A stretch of 64,000 nucleotides of DNA from Neptunicoccus sediminis (GTDB lineage Bacteria > Pseudomonadota > Alphaproteobacteria > Rhodobacterales > Rhodobacteraceae), in the NCBI RefSeq assembly GCF_001719615.1, contig NZ_MDVX01000002.1:310001-374000 (forward strand). Reading direction: 5' to 3'. The translations under genes and the position numbers were made by a program. The notes under the pieces are model-generated. The model was given only the letters and a program-made list of their open reading frames with translations. It did not search any database and was not told the DNA's origin. Shown here one piece after another: positions 44,202 through 53,072 of the stretch. The stretch's first letter is position 1. The number at the start of each line of letters is the position of its first letter.

Positions 44202-45677
44202 TTAGAAGATAAAGTTCGATGCATCGAACGTGTCCACTTCAAAGGTCACACTGGAATAATCCCGCACCAGAATTATGTCCCCGTTGACCACAATCATCAC
44301 CCCGTCACACCAGTCCATCACGTCAATGTCTGAAAAACGGTTGACGCCCGCGTAATTCGACAGGTCGATCAAATCGTTGTTGGGTCGCAAATCCGCCAGC
44401 TCATCCGGCGTGTTATCCTCAACAAAGCGGAACACATCCGCGCCGCCACCGCCCATCAGCACGTCATGCCCAGTGCCGTCAATGATCACATCAGCGCCAC
44501 TGTGCCCCTCGATGAAATCATCCCCAGCTAACCCGTCGATGTAATCTGCCTCTCGCGTTCCCTTGATCCGGTCCGCCCCTGCACTGCCCCGCATCGCTTC
44601 CTCCAGCGCGCTCATGTCTATTGTTATCTGGGTAAATCCGTGATCCGTATCGGAACTGACCAGCAAAACCACTTCTCCGTCGATCACCTCCACCGCCAGC
44701 CCAGACACATTATCAAGGGTTGTCTCGTAAGTATCCGCCAGCGATCCCATATGGTTCAGCGTTCCGGACGCCGAAAGCTCCAGCACCGAAATCCCGTCAT
44801 CCGAACCGGCCACCACCAGAAAACTGCGGCTGTCATACTCAAAGCTCTCAATATGGCTGGCATTCTGGAAACGGGTGTCGAGCGTGTCGAGAAGATGCTC
44901 CACCTCCCGCAAAGTCCCATCATTTGATACAGAAAACACCGTCAGGCTCGACGTGCCGGCAGAGGCCATCACGAGATATTCAGCATCGCCAACCGTCACC
45001 GCCGCCAGCGCCTGCGGTTTGGAAAACCCCGAACCGTCCGCAGGCGCGACATCCTCGATAAATTGCAAGGTGCCATTGCTTTTGATCCGGAAACTGCTCA
45101 GCCCTGCATCAAATGCCGAAGCCGCAAAGAGGTAATCCGTACCCGCAACCGACAGATGCGCCAATGCGCTGACATCGCCCAGAAACCGCTTTGCCGTATC
45201 CTTGAAATACCCGCTCTGATCCATCGCAAACCCGTCCCCAAGCCGATAGCTGGTGATCCCGTCCCCGCCGCTAAAAACATAATCGCCGCCCGCGGTTGTC
45301 ACCGCCAATGTCAGCCCGAACCCCGCCAGAGCACCCGCGCCGGTTGCAGGCGCGAAATCGCCGCCGCCCGTGACATTATAGATCACCGCCTGATCCTCAT
45401 AGCGGGTGGCCGGGATCAAACCGACCACACCGTTCACAGTGGCAAAGGTCATGTCCCAGACCGTCCGCGTTCCGGAGCTGTCGGTAAATTTTTGCGAGTC
45501 GACCACCTCCCCGATCTGACCGCCCGAGAAATCGAAGCTGGTCAGCGCACTATCCGCAGTGCTGGCGGCAACCACGCTCCACCCGTGATCAAGGGCAACC
45601 AGTTTTATATCCGACACCCCCTGCAAAAGCAGTTTCTTGGTATCTGTCACTGTCGCTTCAACTTGGAAAGTTAACAT
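44202..45677 (-). CDS. RTX-type secreted protein with propeller-like repeats
   Basis: A 491-residue protein. It starts MLTFQVEATVTDTKKLLLQG, with no signal peptide. Residues about 20-370 contain repeats of strands such as AVTVGDAEYLVMASAGTSSL, GVVGLIPATRYEDQAVIYN and HIESFEYDSRSFLVVAGSDD, consistent with a beta-propeller of roughly 40-60 residues per blade. RTX-like nonapeptides follow (AGDDFIEGHSGADVIIDGTG, GHDVLMGGGGADVFRF), and the C-terminus ends TFDASNFIF, similar to the tails of the other three RTX proteins. It is probably exported by a type I system. The function is unknown; binding to extracellular ligands is a reasonable guess. The gene is convergent with gcvP. Confidence 0.78.
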   Translation of the reverse strand: MLTFQVEATVTDTKKLLLQGVSDIKLVALDHGWSVVAASTADSALTSFDFSGGQIGEVVDSQKFTDSSGTRTVWDMTFATVNGVVGLIPATRYEDQAVIYNVTGGGDFAPATGAGALAGFGLTLAVTTAGGDYVFSGGDGITSYRLGDGFAMDQSGYFKDTAKRFLGDVSALAHLSVAGTDYLFAASAFDAGLSSFRIKSNGTLQFIEDVAPADGSGFSKPQALAAVTVGDAEYLVMASAGTSSLTVFSVSNDGTLREVEHLLDTLDTRFQNASHIESFEYDSRSFLVVAGSDDGISVLELSASGTLNHMGSLADTYETTLDNVSGLAVEVIDGEVVLLVSSDTDHGFTQITIDMSALEEAMRGSAGADRIKGTREADYIDGLAGDDFIEGHSGADVIIDGTGHDVLMGGGGADVFRFVEDNTPDELADLRPNNDLIDLSNYAGVNRFSDIDVMDWCDGVMIVVNGDIILVRDYSSVTFEVDTFDASNFIF

Positions 45678-46015
45678 TCCGGCACCGTTTCTGTGGCGCT
45701 GGGTTCCCCGATCGGACGGGTTGAACGGTCGCGCGTTTCATCAGGTGTCTGAAGTGCGCGACAGTTTTTAACAGAATCTTACTAGATCAATTTGTAACTT
45801 CTACAACTCTTCGAAAACATAAAGTTAACGCGGCTTCAGTGAAGCGGATTATTGTTAAACCCAACAAAATGAGTGCTTTAACAAATTCGCGAAATTAAAA
45901 ATCTATTAAATTTCGCGGTATGGCAATCGGACATACCGCAAATATTCCAGACACAACCGGCGCCGGTTATTCACACATTTAACGTGATCGCCGCCTTCAC
46001 CAGCCCGCACTAAAC
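45678..46015. other. AT-rich intergenic region with three inverted repeats
   Basis: This region between the propeller RTX gene and ychF holds no convincing gene. It contains GCTTC-AGT-GAAGC (45833-45845), CGCGAAATT with AATTTCGCG (45888-45896 / 45909-45917) and GCGGTATG with CATACCGC (45915-45922 / 45932-45939), the last two overlapping. It lies upstream of the RTX start and could hold its promoter or a small RNA. Confidence 0.5.
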
Positions 46016-46056
46016 TAAAAAACCCCCACCGCCTTTCACATTCGGGCAACGGAGGT
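46016..46056 (-). terminator. Terminator of ychF
   Basis: Read leftward, ACCTCCGTTGCC pairs with GGCGGTGGGGGT (some G-T pairs), followed by TTTTTT. It is 33 bases after the ychF stop. Confidence 0.8.
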
Positions 46057-46088
46057 CTGAAACTGTTTTTAACGTTTGGGGTCTTGTG

Positions 46089-47186
46089 TCAGGTATTAAA
46101 CAGGAAGTGCAGCACATCCCCGTCAGACACGATGTAAGCCTTGCCTTCCGCACGCATTTTGCCTTTTTCCTTGGCTCCCTGCTCACCGCCGTTGGCAACA
46201 AAATCGTCATAGGCGATGGTTTCGGCGCGAATGAACCCGCGCTCGAAATCCCCGTGGATCACACCTGCCGCTTGCGGTGCTGCCGTACCCACCGGAATCG
46301 TCCATGCACGGGCCTCTTTCGGGCCAACCGTGAAATAGGTTTGCAGATCGAGCAATCCGTAACCCGCCTTGATCAGCCGCGCGAGCCCTGCCTCTTCCAG
46401 ACCCATTTCCTCAAGGAACATTTCAGCCTCTTCGCCCTCAAGCTGGCTGATTTCCTCTTCGATCGCTGCCGAAATCACAACGCTCGCCGCGCCTTCGGCT
46501 TCGGCCATTTTCGCCACTGCCGCAGAATACTCATTCCCTTCGGCGGCGTTTTCTTCTTCAACGTTGCAAACATACAAAACCGGCTTGCTGGTCAAAAGTT
46601 GCAACATATCCCAGGCCTTACGCTCATCCTCGGCCACGTCCACGGTGCGCGCAGGACGCCCCTCTTCCAGCGCCGCCTTGGCACGGCGCAGCAGCGTATC
46701 CGCAAGAACCGCATCCTTATCGCCGCCCTTCAGCTTGCGCACCAGCCCCGTCAGACGCTTTTCGATGCTCTCCAGATCAGCCAGCATCAGTTCCGTTTCG
46801 ATGGTCTGTGCGTCCTCGACAGGGTTCACACGGCCATCCACATGGGTGATGTCGTCGTTTTCAAAGCAACGCAGTACATGGGCAATCGCATCACATTCGC
46901 GGATATTGGCCAGAAACTGGTTCCCCAGCCCCTCCCCCTTGCTCGCCCCTTTCACAAGGCCCGCAATATCCACGAACGTCATCCGTGCCGGAATGATCTG
47001 TTTGGACTTGGCGATGTCTGCCAGCGTGTCCAACCGTTTGTCCGGTACAGAAACCTCCCCCACATTGGGTTCGATTGTACAGAACGGAAAGTTCGCCGCC
47101 TGCGCCGCCGCCGTCTTGGTGAGCGCGTTAAACAATGTGGATTTCCCCACATTCGGCATACCCACGATCCCAGTCTTAAAGCCCAT
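46089..47186 (-). CDS. ychF: Redox-regulated ATPase YchF/Ola1
   Basis: A 365-residue GTPase-like protein. The start is the ATG at 47186 ([20 protein letters not shown]), following TGAGGC; the longer frame from 47306 has no support. The G1 loop is GMPNVGKS, the G3 region [17 protein letters not shown], and the C-terminal TGS-like domain includes [15 protein letters not shown] and [17 protein letters not shown]. YchF/Ola1 binds ATP rather than GTP and is involved in translation and stress responses. It is divergent from trpA and ends with a strong terminator. Confidence 0.94.
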   Translation of the reverse strand: MGFKTGIVGMPNVGKSTLFNALTKTAAAQAANFPFCTIEPNVGEVSVPDKRLDTLADIAKSKQIIPARMTFVDIAGLVKGASKGEGLGNQFLANIRECDAIAHVLRCFENDDITHVDGRVNPVEDAQTIETELMLADLESIEKRLTGLVRKLKGGDKDAVLADTLLRRAKAALEEGRPARTVDVAEDERKAWDMLQLLTSKPVLYVCNVEEENAAEGNEYSAAVAKMAEAEGAASVVISAAIEEEISQLEGEEAEMFLEEMGLEEAGLARLIKAGYGLLDLQTYFTVGPKEARAWTIPVGTAAPQAAGVIHGDFERGFIRAETIAYDDFVANGGEQGAKEKGKMRAEGKAYIVSDGDVLHFLFNT

Positions 47187-47417
47187 TTCAGCCTCCGAAA
47201 ATTGTTGTCGCCTTCTATGCCGCAACGGGGCATTTCGCAAGCCACAAGACGCAGAGCCGCATTTGTGCCCCTCGCGCAGCGCCAAAATCCCCCCGCAACC
47301 GTTCAAACCCGCCCTGCCCGCAGAAAAAAACCTGCGAAAGCGGTGCTTCTCCGGTTTGCCCCATTGAATTTAACGCGCGGCACGGGCATTCATCATCCAA
47401 ACGAAAGAGGTATCACC

Positions 47418-48209
47418 ATGTCACGTATCGACGCAAAATTCGCTGAACTGAAAGCTGCGGGCAAATCCGCGTTTGTTTCCTACATCATGGCCGGCGATCC
47501 GAACATGGAAGCCTCGCTCGAAGTGATGAAAGGTCTGCCCGCCGCTGGCGTGGACATTATCGAACTAGGCGTGCCCTTTACCGATCCGATGGCAGATGGC
47601 GCAACCATCCAGCTTGCAGGCCAACGCGCCCTTGATGGCAAGATGACGCTGAAAAAAACCCTCGCATTGGCAACAGAGTTCCGCAAGGATGACGACACAA
47701 CCCCGATCGTGCTGATGGGCTATTACAACCCGATCTATCACCACGGCGTAGACCAATTCGTCACGGACGCCAAAGCCGCCGGCATCGACGGGCTGATCGT
47801 TGTGGACCTGCCACCTGAAGAGGACGATGAACTCTGCTTGCCTGCCAATGCCGCCGGTCTGAACTTCATCCGTCTGGCAACCCCCACAACAGATGCCAAA
47901 CGCCTGCCCAAAGTGCTGCAAAACACATCCGGCTTTATCTATTACGTTGCGATCAACGGCATCACCGGCTCCGGCTCTGCCAATGCGCAGACTGTGGGTG
48001 CAGAAGTCGCCCGCATCAAGGAAAGCACCGACATTCCGGTTTGCATCGGCTTCGGGATTAAAACACCGCAGGATGCCAAGGAGATGGCAGCCGTTGCAGA
48101 CGGCGCGGTTGTCGGTTCCGCCATTGTCGAAAAACTCGGCGCGGGCGAACCTGCGGCGGATGTTCTGGCCTTTGTCAAATCCCTCGCAGACGGTGTTCAC
48201 GCCGCCTGA
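47418..48209 (+). CDS. trpA: Tryptophan synthase alpha chain
   Basis: A 263-residue TIM-barrel enzyme. The ATG at 47418 ([20 protein letters not shown]) follows GAAAGAGG; the same frame is open far upstream, antisense to ychF, but without family similarity. The catalytic Glu is in [16 protein letters not shown], with Asp in the same motif. Phosphate-binding ends show [14 protein letters not shown] and [12 protein letters not shown]. It cleaves indole-3-glycerol phosphate to indole in the last step of tryptophan synthesis. trpB is not in this window. A perfect hairpin follows the stop, and metG begins about 140 bases downstream. Confidence 0.95.
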   Translation: MSRIDAKFAELKAAGKSAFVSYIMAGDPNMEASLEVMKGLPAAGVDIIELGVPFTDPMADGATIQLAGQRALDGKMTLKKTLALATEFRKDDDTTPIVLMGYYNPIYHHGVDQFVTDAKAAGIDGLIVVDLPPEEDDELCLPANAAGLNFIRLATPTTDAKRLPKVLQNTSGFIYYVAINGITGSGSANAQTVGAEVARIKESTDIPVCIGFGIKTPQDAKEMAAVADGAVVGSAIVEKLGAGEPAADVLAFVKSLADGVHAA

Positions 48210-48236
48210 TTTCCATTTTCCACCAATATCCCGGGG

Positions 48237-48259
48237 TCAAAGGGGCAGCGCCCCTTTGA
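48237..48259 (+). terminator. Hairpin after trpA
   Basis: TCAAAGGGGC and GCCCCTTTGA form a ten-base-pair stem with loop AGC, followed by TTCCTCT. It lies 28 bases after the trpA stop. Confidence 0.65.
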
Positions 48260-48288
48260 TTCCTCTCTGGCTTGGCGGTAAGTCTTCC

Positions 48289-48314
48289 GCTAAACCACGC
48301 AGCTAAACCACGCA
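48289..48314. repeat. 13-base tandem duplication upstream of metG
   Basis: GCTAAACCACGCA occurs twice in direct succession (48289-48301 and 48302-48314), about 40 bases before the metG start. Confidence 0.8.
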
Positions 48315-48351
48315 GCACGCTCCCAAGCATACTTATCCAAGGCATAAAACC

Positions 48352-50064
48352 ATGGCCCGCATCCTGATCACCTCCGCCATTCCCTATATCAACGGGATCA
48401 AACACCTCGGCAATCTCGTCGGCTCGCAGCTTCCGGCCGATCTTTACGCCCGCTACAATCGCGCACGGGGCAATGAGGTGATGTTCATCTGCGCGACCGA
48501 CGAACACGGCACGCCCGCAGAACTGGCGGCGGCCAAAGCGGGCAAGCCGGTTGAAGACTACTGTCGTGAGATGCACGCGATCCAGTCCGAACTGGCCGGC
48601 GGGTTCCGCCTGTCATTCGATCACTACGGCCGCTCCTCTTCCGAACGGAATCACAAGCTGACCCAGCATTTTGCCGGAAAACTGGCGGATGCAGGGCTGA
48701 TTGAGGAAGTGCTTGAAACACAGGTCTATTCCAACGCCGACGGACGCTTCCTGCCGGACCGCTATATTGAGGGCACCTGTCCGAACTGCGGCTCTGAAGA
48801 TGCACGGGGCGACCAATGCGAGGTCTGCACCAAGCAGCTTGATCCGACAGACCTGATCAACCCGCGCTCTGCGATTTCCGGCTCGACCGATCTGGAGGTA
48901 CGCGAAACCAAACACCTCTACCTGCGCCAGTCCACCCTGCGCGACCAACTGGACCAGTGGATCGACAGCCAGACCGACTGGCCGGTGCTGACCACCTCAA
49001 TCGCCAAAAAATGGCTGCATGACGGGGACGGACTGCGGGATCGCGGCATCACGCGGGATCTCGACTGGGGCATTCCGGTCAAACGGGGAACCGAGGACTG
49101 GCCCGGCATGGAAGGGAAGGTTTTCTACGTCTGGTTCGATGCGCCCATCGAATATATTGCGGGCACCGCTGAATGGGCCGATGCCAACGGCAAGACGGAT
49201 GCCGATTGGGAACGCTGGTGGCGCACCGACAAAGGGGCGAATGATGTGAAATACGTCCAGTTCATGGGCAAGGACAATGTGCCGTTTCACACCCTCTCCT
49301 TCCCTGCCACGATCATGGGATCGGGGGAGCCGTGGAAACTGGTGGATTACATCAAATCCTTCAACTACCTGAACTATGACGGCGGCCAGTTCTCTACTTC
49401 CAAAGGGCGCGGTGTCTTCATGGATCAGGCGCTCGACATTTTGCCCAGCGACTACTGGCGCTGGTGGCTGTTGTCCCACGTTCCCGAATCCTCGGATTCA
49501 GAATTTACATGGGAAAACTTCCAATCCTCTGTGAACAAGGATCTGGCGGATGTTCTGGGGAATTTCGTCTCCCGCGTGACAAAATTCTGCCGCTCCAAAT
49601 TCGGTGAGGTTGTTCCCGAAGGCCCCGCCTACGGCGCTGCGGAACAGGCGGTGATCGACGCATTGCAGGCCCGTCTGACAACCTATCAAACCTATATGGA
49701 TGCGATGGAAATCCGCAAGGCTTCGAGTGAATTGCGGGCGATCTGGACCTTGGGCAATGAATACCTGCAAGACGCCGCCCCCTGGTCCAAGTTCAAGGAA
49801 GACCCCGAGGCCGCAGCAACCTCTGTGCGTTTCGCTCTCAACCTGATCCCGTTCTATGCCGCCCTGTCCGAACCCTTCATTCCGGACGCGGCAGAGACCA
49901 TGCTGAGCGCGATGAATGCCACAGCCGACTGGCCTGCAAGCGCAGCCGATGCCCTGAACGCCCTGCCAGCCGGACATGCCTTCACGGTGCCCGAAGTGAT
50001 GTTCGCCAAAATTACGGACGATGCACGGGACGACATGCAAACCCGCTTTGCCGGAAAATCCTGA
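48352..50064 (+). CDS. metG: Methionyl-tRNA synthetase
   Basis: A 570-residue class I synthetase. It starts [20 protein letters not shown] with the HIGH-like motif NGIKHLGN. The zinc knuckle is [17 protein letters not shown] (two CxxC). The KMSKS-like loop is [14 protein letters not shown] catalytic-domain Trp/Tyr segment [20 protein letters not shown] is also present. It attaches methionine to tRNA-Met in the cytoplasm. It lacks the C-terminal tRNA-binding extension of larger MetG forms, as is common in alphaproteobacteria. The gene is followed by a bidirectional hairpin. Confidence 0.96.
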   Translation: MARILITSAIPYINGIKHLGNLVGSQLPADLYARYNRARGNEVMFICATDEHGTPAELAAAKAGKPVEDYCREMHAIQSELAGGFRLSFDHYGRSSSERNHKLTQHFAGKLADAGLIEEVLETQVYSNADGRFLPDRYIEGTCPNCGSEDARGDQCEVCTKQLDPTDLINPRSAISGSTDLEVRETKHLYLRQSTLRDQLDQWIDSQTDWPVLTTSIAKKWLHDGDGLRDRGITRDLDWGIPVKRGTEDWPGMEGKVFYVWFDAPIEYIAGTAEWADANGKTDADWERWWRTDKGANDVKYVQFMGKDNVPFHTLSFPATIMGSGEPWKLVDYIKSFNYLNYDGGQFSTSKGRGVFMDQALDILPSDYWRWWLLSHVPESSDSEFTWENFQSSVNKDLADVLGNFVSRVTKFCRSKFGEVVPEGPAYGAAEQAVIDALQARLTTYQTYMDAMEIRKASSELRAIWTLGNEYLQDAAPWSKFKEDPEAAATSVRFALNLIPFYAALSEPFIPDAAETMLSAMNATADWPASAADALNALPAGHAFTVPEVMFAKITDDARDDMQTRFAGKS

Positions 50065-50086
50065 CGCCCCGACGAGAACCCTAACG

Positions 50087-50109
50087 GCTTCAATGTTCTA
50101 AAAATACTC
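50087..50109. repeat. Short intergenic motif, copy 1
   Basis: GCTTCAATGTTC then AAAAATACTC, shared with 61570-61593; both copies begin within about 25 bases of a gene stop. Confidence 0.6.
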
Positions 50110-50116
50110 ATAAGAA

Positions 50117-50139
50117 AAAGGGGGCCGCGGCCCCCTTTT
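50117..50139. terminator. Bidirectional terminator after metG
   Basis: AAAAGGGGGCC-GC-GGCCCCCTTTT is a near-perfect palindrome with A-run and T-run on either side. It lies between the converging metG and acyl-CoA ligase genes. Confidence 0.88.
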
Positions 50140-50166
50140 CCTTTACCGATCCAACCGGAACCAAGG

Positions 50167-52062
50167 CTACGCCCATTCCCAAGGATTAATGAAGCCGCCC
50201 AAAACATCCGACACTTGCGCATCCGTCACCGACGGATCGGTTTTCTTCAGCTGTGCAACCAACCCGCGTTTCTTATCCTCGATCACCTCGGCAACCGAGG
50301 CGCCAACACCTGCATCGGCAAGGGCCGCATCATAGACCCGTGTGATGGCCTTGCGCCGCAGGTCCGGTTTAAAGATCTTGCCCACAGCCGTTTTCGGCAG
50401 TTCGTCCAGAATTTCGATATATTTCGGATGCGCGGCCCGTTCCGGCACATGTTCCTTGGCAAATTCCATCAGTTCATTGACCGAGGTCGTCGCCCCTTCG
50501 ACCAGTTCCACATAGGCACAGGGCAGTTCGCCGGAATGAGCGTCCGGCTGACCGATAGCCCCCGCAAAGGCCACGTCCTTATGCCCGGCCAGCGCCTCTT
50601 CGATCAGGGCGGGATCAATGTTGTGTCCGCCGCGGATAATCAGGTCTTTGGCCCGTCCGGTGATCCAGAGATAGCCATCACTGTCAAACCGCCCGAGATC
50701 TCCCGTGCGCAGGTGGGTGCCGCCTGCAAACAGGCCTACGTTCTTGGACGCATCCGTATAGGTTTCGCCCACCATCACGCCGGGGTTGTTGACGCAGATC
50801 TCGCCAACCTCATCGACGCCACATTCCTTGTTGATGGTGCCGTCTTCGGAACAATCAAGAATTTTCACATCTGTATATGGATAACGCAGACCCACAGAGC
50901 CGATTTTCTTTTCGCCGTATTTCGGGTTGCCGGACACCAGACAGGTAGCCTCGGTCATGCCGTAACCTTCAAGGATTTCAACGCCGGTCACATCCTGAAA
51001 GCGACGGAACAATTCTACCGGCAGCGGGGACGAGCCGCACATGGCCCCTTCAAGTGTGGAAATATCCGCATCCACAGGGCGCTGCATCAGTGCGGCTGCC
51101 GCAGTGGGAACGGTGACCATATAGGTCGCCTTATAGCGCTCTACGAGTTTCCAGAAGTTGTCAAACACCCCGTCGCCGCGATACCCCGCAGGGGTCGGGA
51201 AGACGATATGCGCGCCGGATGTGATCATTGCAGCCCAGAATACATGGGCAGCCATGACGTGAAACATGGGCAGCGGACAGATCACGATGTCGGTTTCTTT
51301 CAGCAGCATCAGGCTACCCAGCATCCCGTTATAGAGAATACCGGAATGGCGGTGCTGCGCGATTTTTGGCATGCCCGTGGTGCCGCCGGTGTGGAAATAG
51401 GCGCAGAAAGGATCGTTCATATCCTCTTCAAAAGTCAGCTTGTCACCGGGCTGGGACGCCAGCGCCTTGTTAAAGTCGAGCACCTTGGCATTGTGTTTCG
51501 CCTCTACCTTCGGGCGTACCATTGGAACGATGAATTTCTTCAAACCTGTCAGATGGGTCAGCAAATCCACCTCAACGATGGTTTCCACATTGGGGGCCTG
51601 CGCCACCGCCTGTGCTGCCAGTTGCGCCACCTCGGTTTTCGGAAAGGCTTTGAGCGTCACCAGAACCTTGGCGCCGGTTTCGCGCAGCAGGGCTGCGATC
51701 TGGTCGGGCTTCAGGGTCGGGTTGATAGGCGCCACGATCCCTGCAGTCATCCCCCCCATCATGGTGATGGCGGTTTCATGGGTGGTTGGCAGCAGATAGG
51801 CCACAACATCCTTTGGCCCCACCCCGAGAGAGCGGAACAGGTTGGCGGCTTGCGTAATCTTGTGTTTGGTCTCGTTCCAGGTCAGCGTGACCTTAGGATC
51901 GTTCGGCCCCGAAAGCAGTTGAAAGCTGACCGCCGCACGGTTGCCATTGGCTTCGCAGGTCTGCTCCAAGCGCTCATAGACAGTGCGCGCGGTCCAGCGG
52001 TCTTCAACCGGCATTTCGGATTCGATTTCGATAACGGATGCCAGATCACGTAAGATAGCCAT
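50167..52062 (-). CDS. Acyl-CoA synthetase (AMP-binding)
   Basis: A 631-residue adenylate-forming enzyme. The start is the ATG at 52062 (MAILRDLASVIEIESEMPVE). The P-loop is AYFHTGGTTGMPKIAQHRH, the A5-type motif VEILEGYGMTEATC, and later DLGRFDSDGYLWITGRAKDL and the C-terminal lysine region LPKTAVGKIFKPDLRRKAI. It ligates a carboxylic acid to CoA with ATP, producing AMP and pyrophosphate. The substrate cannot be told from the sequence. It is longer than typical DmdB (about 540 residues), so I do not equate it with the methylmercaptopropionate ligase. It is convergent with metG. Confidence 0.82.
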   Translation of the reverse strand: MAILRDLASVIEIESEMPVEDRWTARTVYERLEQTCEANGNRAAVSFQLLSGPNDPKVTLTWNETKHKITQAANLFRSLGVGPKDVVAYLLPTTHETAITMMGGMTAGIVAPINPTLKPDQIAALLRETGAKVLVTLKAFPKTEVAQLAAQAVAQAPNVETIVEVDLLTHLTGLKKFIVPMVRPKVEAKHNAKVLDFNKALASQPGDKLTFEEDMNDPFCAYFHTGGTTGMPKIAQHRHSGILYNGMLGSLMLLKETDIVICPLPMFHVMAAHVFWAAMITSGAHIVFPTPAGYRGDGVFDNFWKLVERYKATYMVTVPTAAAALMQRPVDADISTLEGAMCGSSPLPVELFRRFQDVTGVEILEGYGMTEATCLVSGNPKYGEKKIGSVGLRYPYTDVKILDCSEDGTINKECGVDEVGEICVNNPGVMVGETYTDASKNVGLFAGGTHLRTGDLGRFDSDGYLWITGRAKDLIIRGGHNIDPALIEEALAGHKDVAFAGAIGQPDAHSGELPCAYVELVEGATTSVNELMEFAKEHVPERAAHPKYIEILDELPKTAVGKIFKPDLRRKAITRVYDAALADAGVGASVAEVIEDKKRGLVAQLKKTDPSVTDAQVSDVLGGFINPWEWA

Positions 52063-52316
52063 GAATTTATCCTCCCAGAAAGGCGTTCGGGCGCCTGCAT
52101 TTTATGCGCACAGAATGGGGGTAAAAAACCTTTAGGGCAAGGTTTACGCTGGGGAAAAAACAAAACTCCGCTTGCTAGGATTGCCGGTTGCGCGGGGACT
52201 GTTGTGACGTCGCCTCGTTTCTACCGTTCTGGCGGCGGGAAAACCCATGATCCGACATCAATCGTGACCGGCGCAGGGGGCAGGCACGGCGCGGGGCGGT
52301 GACAGGACTCGCGGGG

Positions 52317-52412
52317 ATCACCCTGCAATTATGAAGCTTCATTTAACAAGCGTCTTGCATGAAGCGTCTTATATGAAGCTTCATATATGACGCTTCATAT
52401 TTGCAGGGTGAT
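52317..52412. repeat. Dispersed palindromic repeat, copy 2 (complete)
   Basis: A 96-base element whose ends are inverted: ATCACCCTGCAA at the left and TTGCAGGGTGAT at the right, each continuing into ATGAAGC / GCTTCAT. Inside are several GAAGC[GT]TCAT-like units. It shares 27 identical bases (in reverse complement) with the copy at 26353. No target-site duplication or ORF is visible. It is the main content of the 491-base gap between the acyl-CoA ligase and Kbp genes. Confidence 0.85.
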
Positions 52413-52474
52413 AAACCGGAAAACCTTAACTAACCTATCGCGTTACAGTTCATACTTTCAGCCCGCAGCAAAGG

Positions 52475-52502
52475 AAAAACCCCGCCTTTCCAGACGGGGT
52501 TT
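52475..52502 (-). terminator. Terminator of the Kbp-like gene
   Basis: Read leftward, AACCCCG and CGGGGTT pair around a short loop and TTTTT follows, 52 bases after the stop at 52554. Confidence 0.8.
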
Positions 52503-52553
52503 CACAAGCATCACCCGTTGCACCACACAATTGCGCAGCGCCGCGTGCTGAAG

Positions 52554-52982
52554 CTATCCGTTGGTTGGAATCCGAAGAACCTGTCCTGGATAAATCTTGT
52601 CGGGGTCGCTCAACATCGGCTTGTTGGCCTCAAAAATCTCGTTGTAGCGGCTTCCGTCCCCCAACGCTTTCTGGGAAATCGCCCAAAGCGTGTCGCCCTT
52701 TTCAACCGTGTGGAACACCGGATCATCGCCGCCGGCACTGTCGTCCACCGCGGCCACACCTTCCACGTTGCCCACGGCAAGGATAACCTTCTCTTTCATT
52801 TCCTGACTGACCGCAGTGCCACCGACCGACACCGTGTCGCCGTCCACCTTGATGTCCAGCCCCGAGGCATCCAGACCGAGATCGGATATTTCTTTTTTCA
52901 GCGCATCTTCTGCCGGAGCCGCCTCTGCAGCGCCACCGAACAGTGATTTGCCAGCGTCCTTAACAAAATTCCAAAGTCCCAT
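52554..52982 (-). CDS. kbp: BON and LysM domain protein, Kbp (YgaU)-like
   Basis: A 142-residue protein. The start at 52982 (MGLWNFVKDAGKSLFGGAAE) follows GGGAGAG and matches the Kbp N-terminus; the longer frame to 53048 is not supported. The BON domain lies at about residues 35-90 (LDIKVDGDTVSVGGTAVSQE, VGNVEGVAAVDD). The LysM domain is at 95-140 (FHTVEKGDTLWAISQKALGD, LSDPDKIYPGQVLRIP). E. coli Kbp binds potassium; no signal peptide is present, so it is probably cytoplasmic. Its role in the present organism is inferred from the domain order only. Confidence 0.9.
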   Translation of the reverse strand: MGLWNFVKDAGKSLFGGAAEAAPAEDALKKEISDLGLDASGLDIKVDGDTVSVGGTAVSQEMKEKVILAVGNVEGVAAVDDSAGGDDPVFHTVEKGDTLWAISQKALGDGSRYNEIFEANKPMLSDPDKIYPGQVLRIPTNG

Positions 52983-53072
52983 AAATCTCTCCCGTAAAGT
53001 TGTTTGGCAAAATGCCCGTTGCCACAATTGGCCAGCCGGCAGGGGCATAAGTGGCGCCCTACCGGCTAAATT

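Noticed and set aside
44202-45677. Possible PQQ-dependent enzyme because of the propeller-like repeats
   Set aside because: No PQQ-binding tryptophan-docking motifs or signal peptide were seen; RTX repeats and a type-I-like tail fit a secreted protein instead.
46086-48209. A very long open frame on the plus strand including trpA
   Set aside because: Only the last 263 codons match tryptophan synthase. The upstream part is antisense to ychF and lacks a start signal; the real trpA start is at 47418 with GAAAGAGG.
50215-52053. A 612-codon plus-strand frame opposite the acyl-CoA ligase
   Set aside because: The minus-strand ligase has complete domain motifs; the opposite frame has none.
50167-52062. 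Ligase taken as DmdB of the DMSP pathway
   Set aside because: It is about 90 residues longer than typical DmdB and lies far from dmdA with no shared unit, so a general acyl-CoA ligase call is safer.
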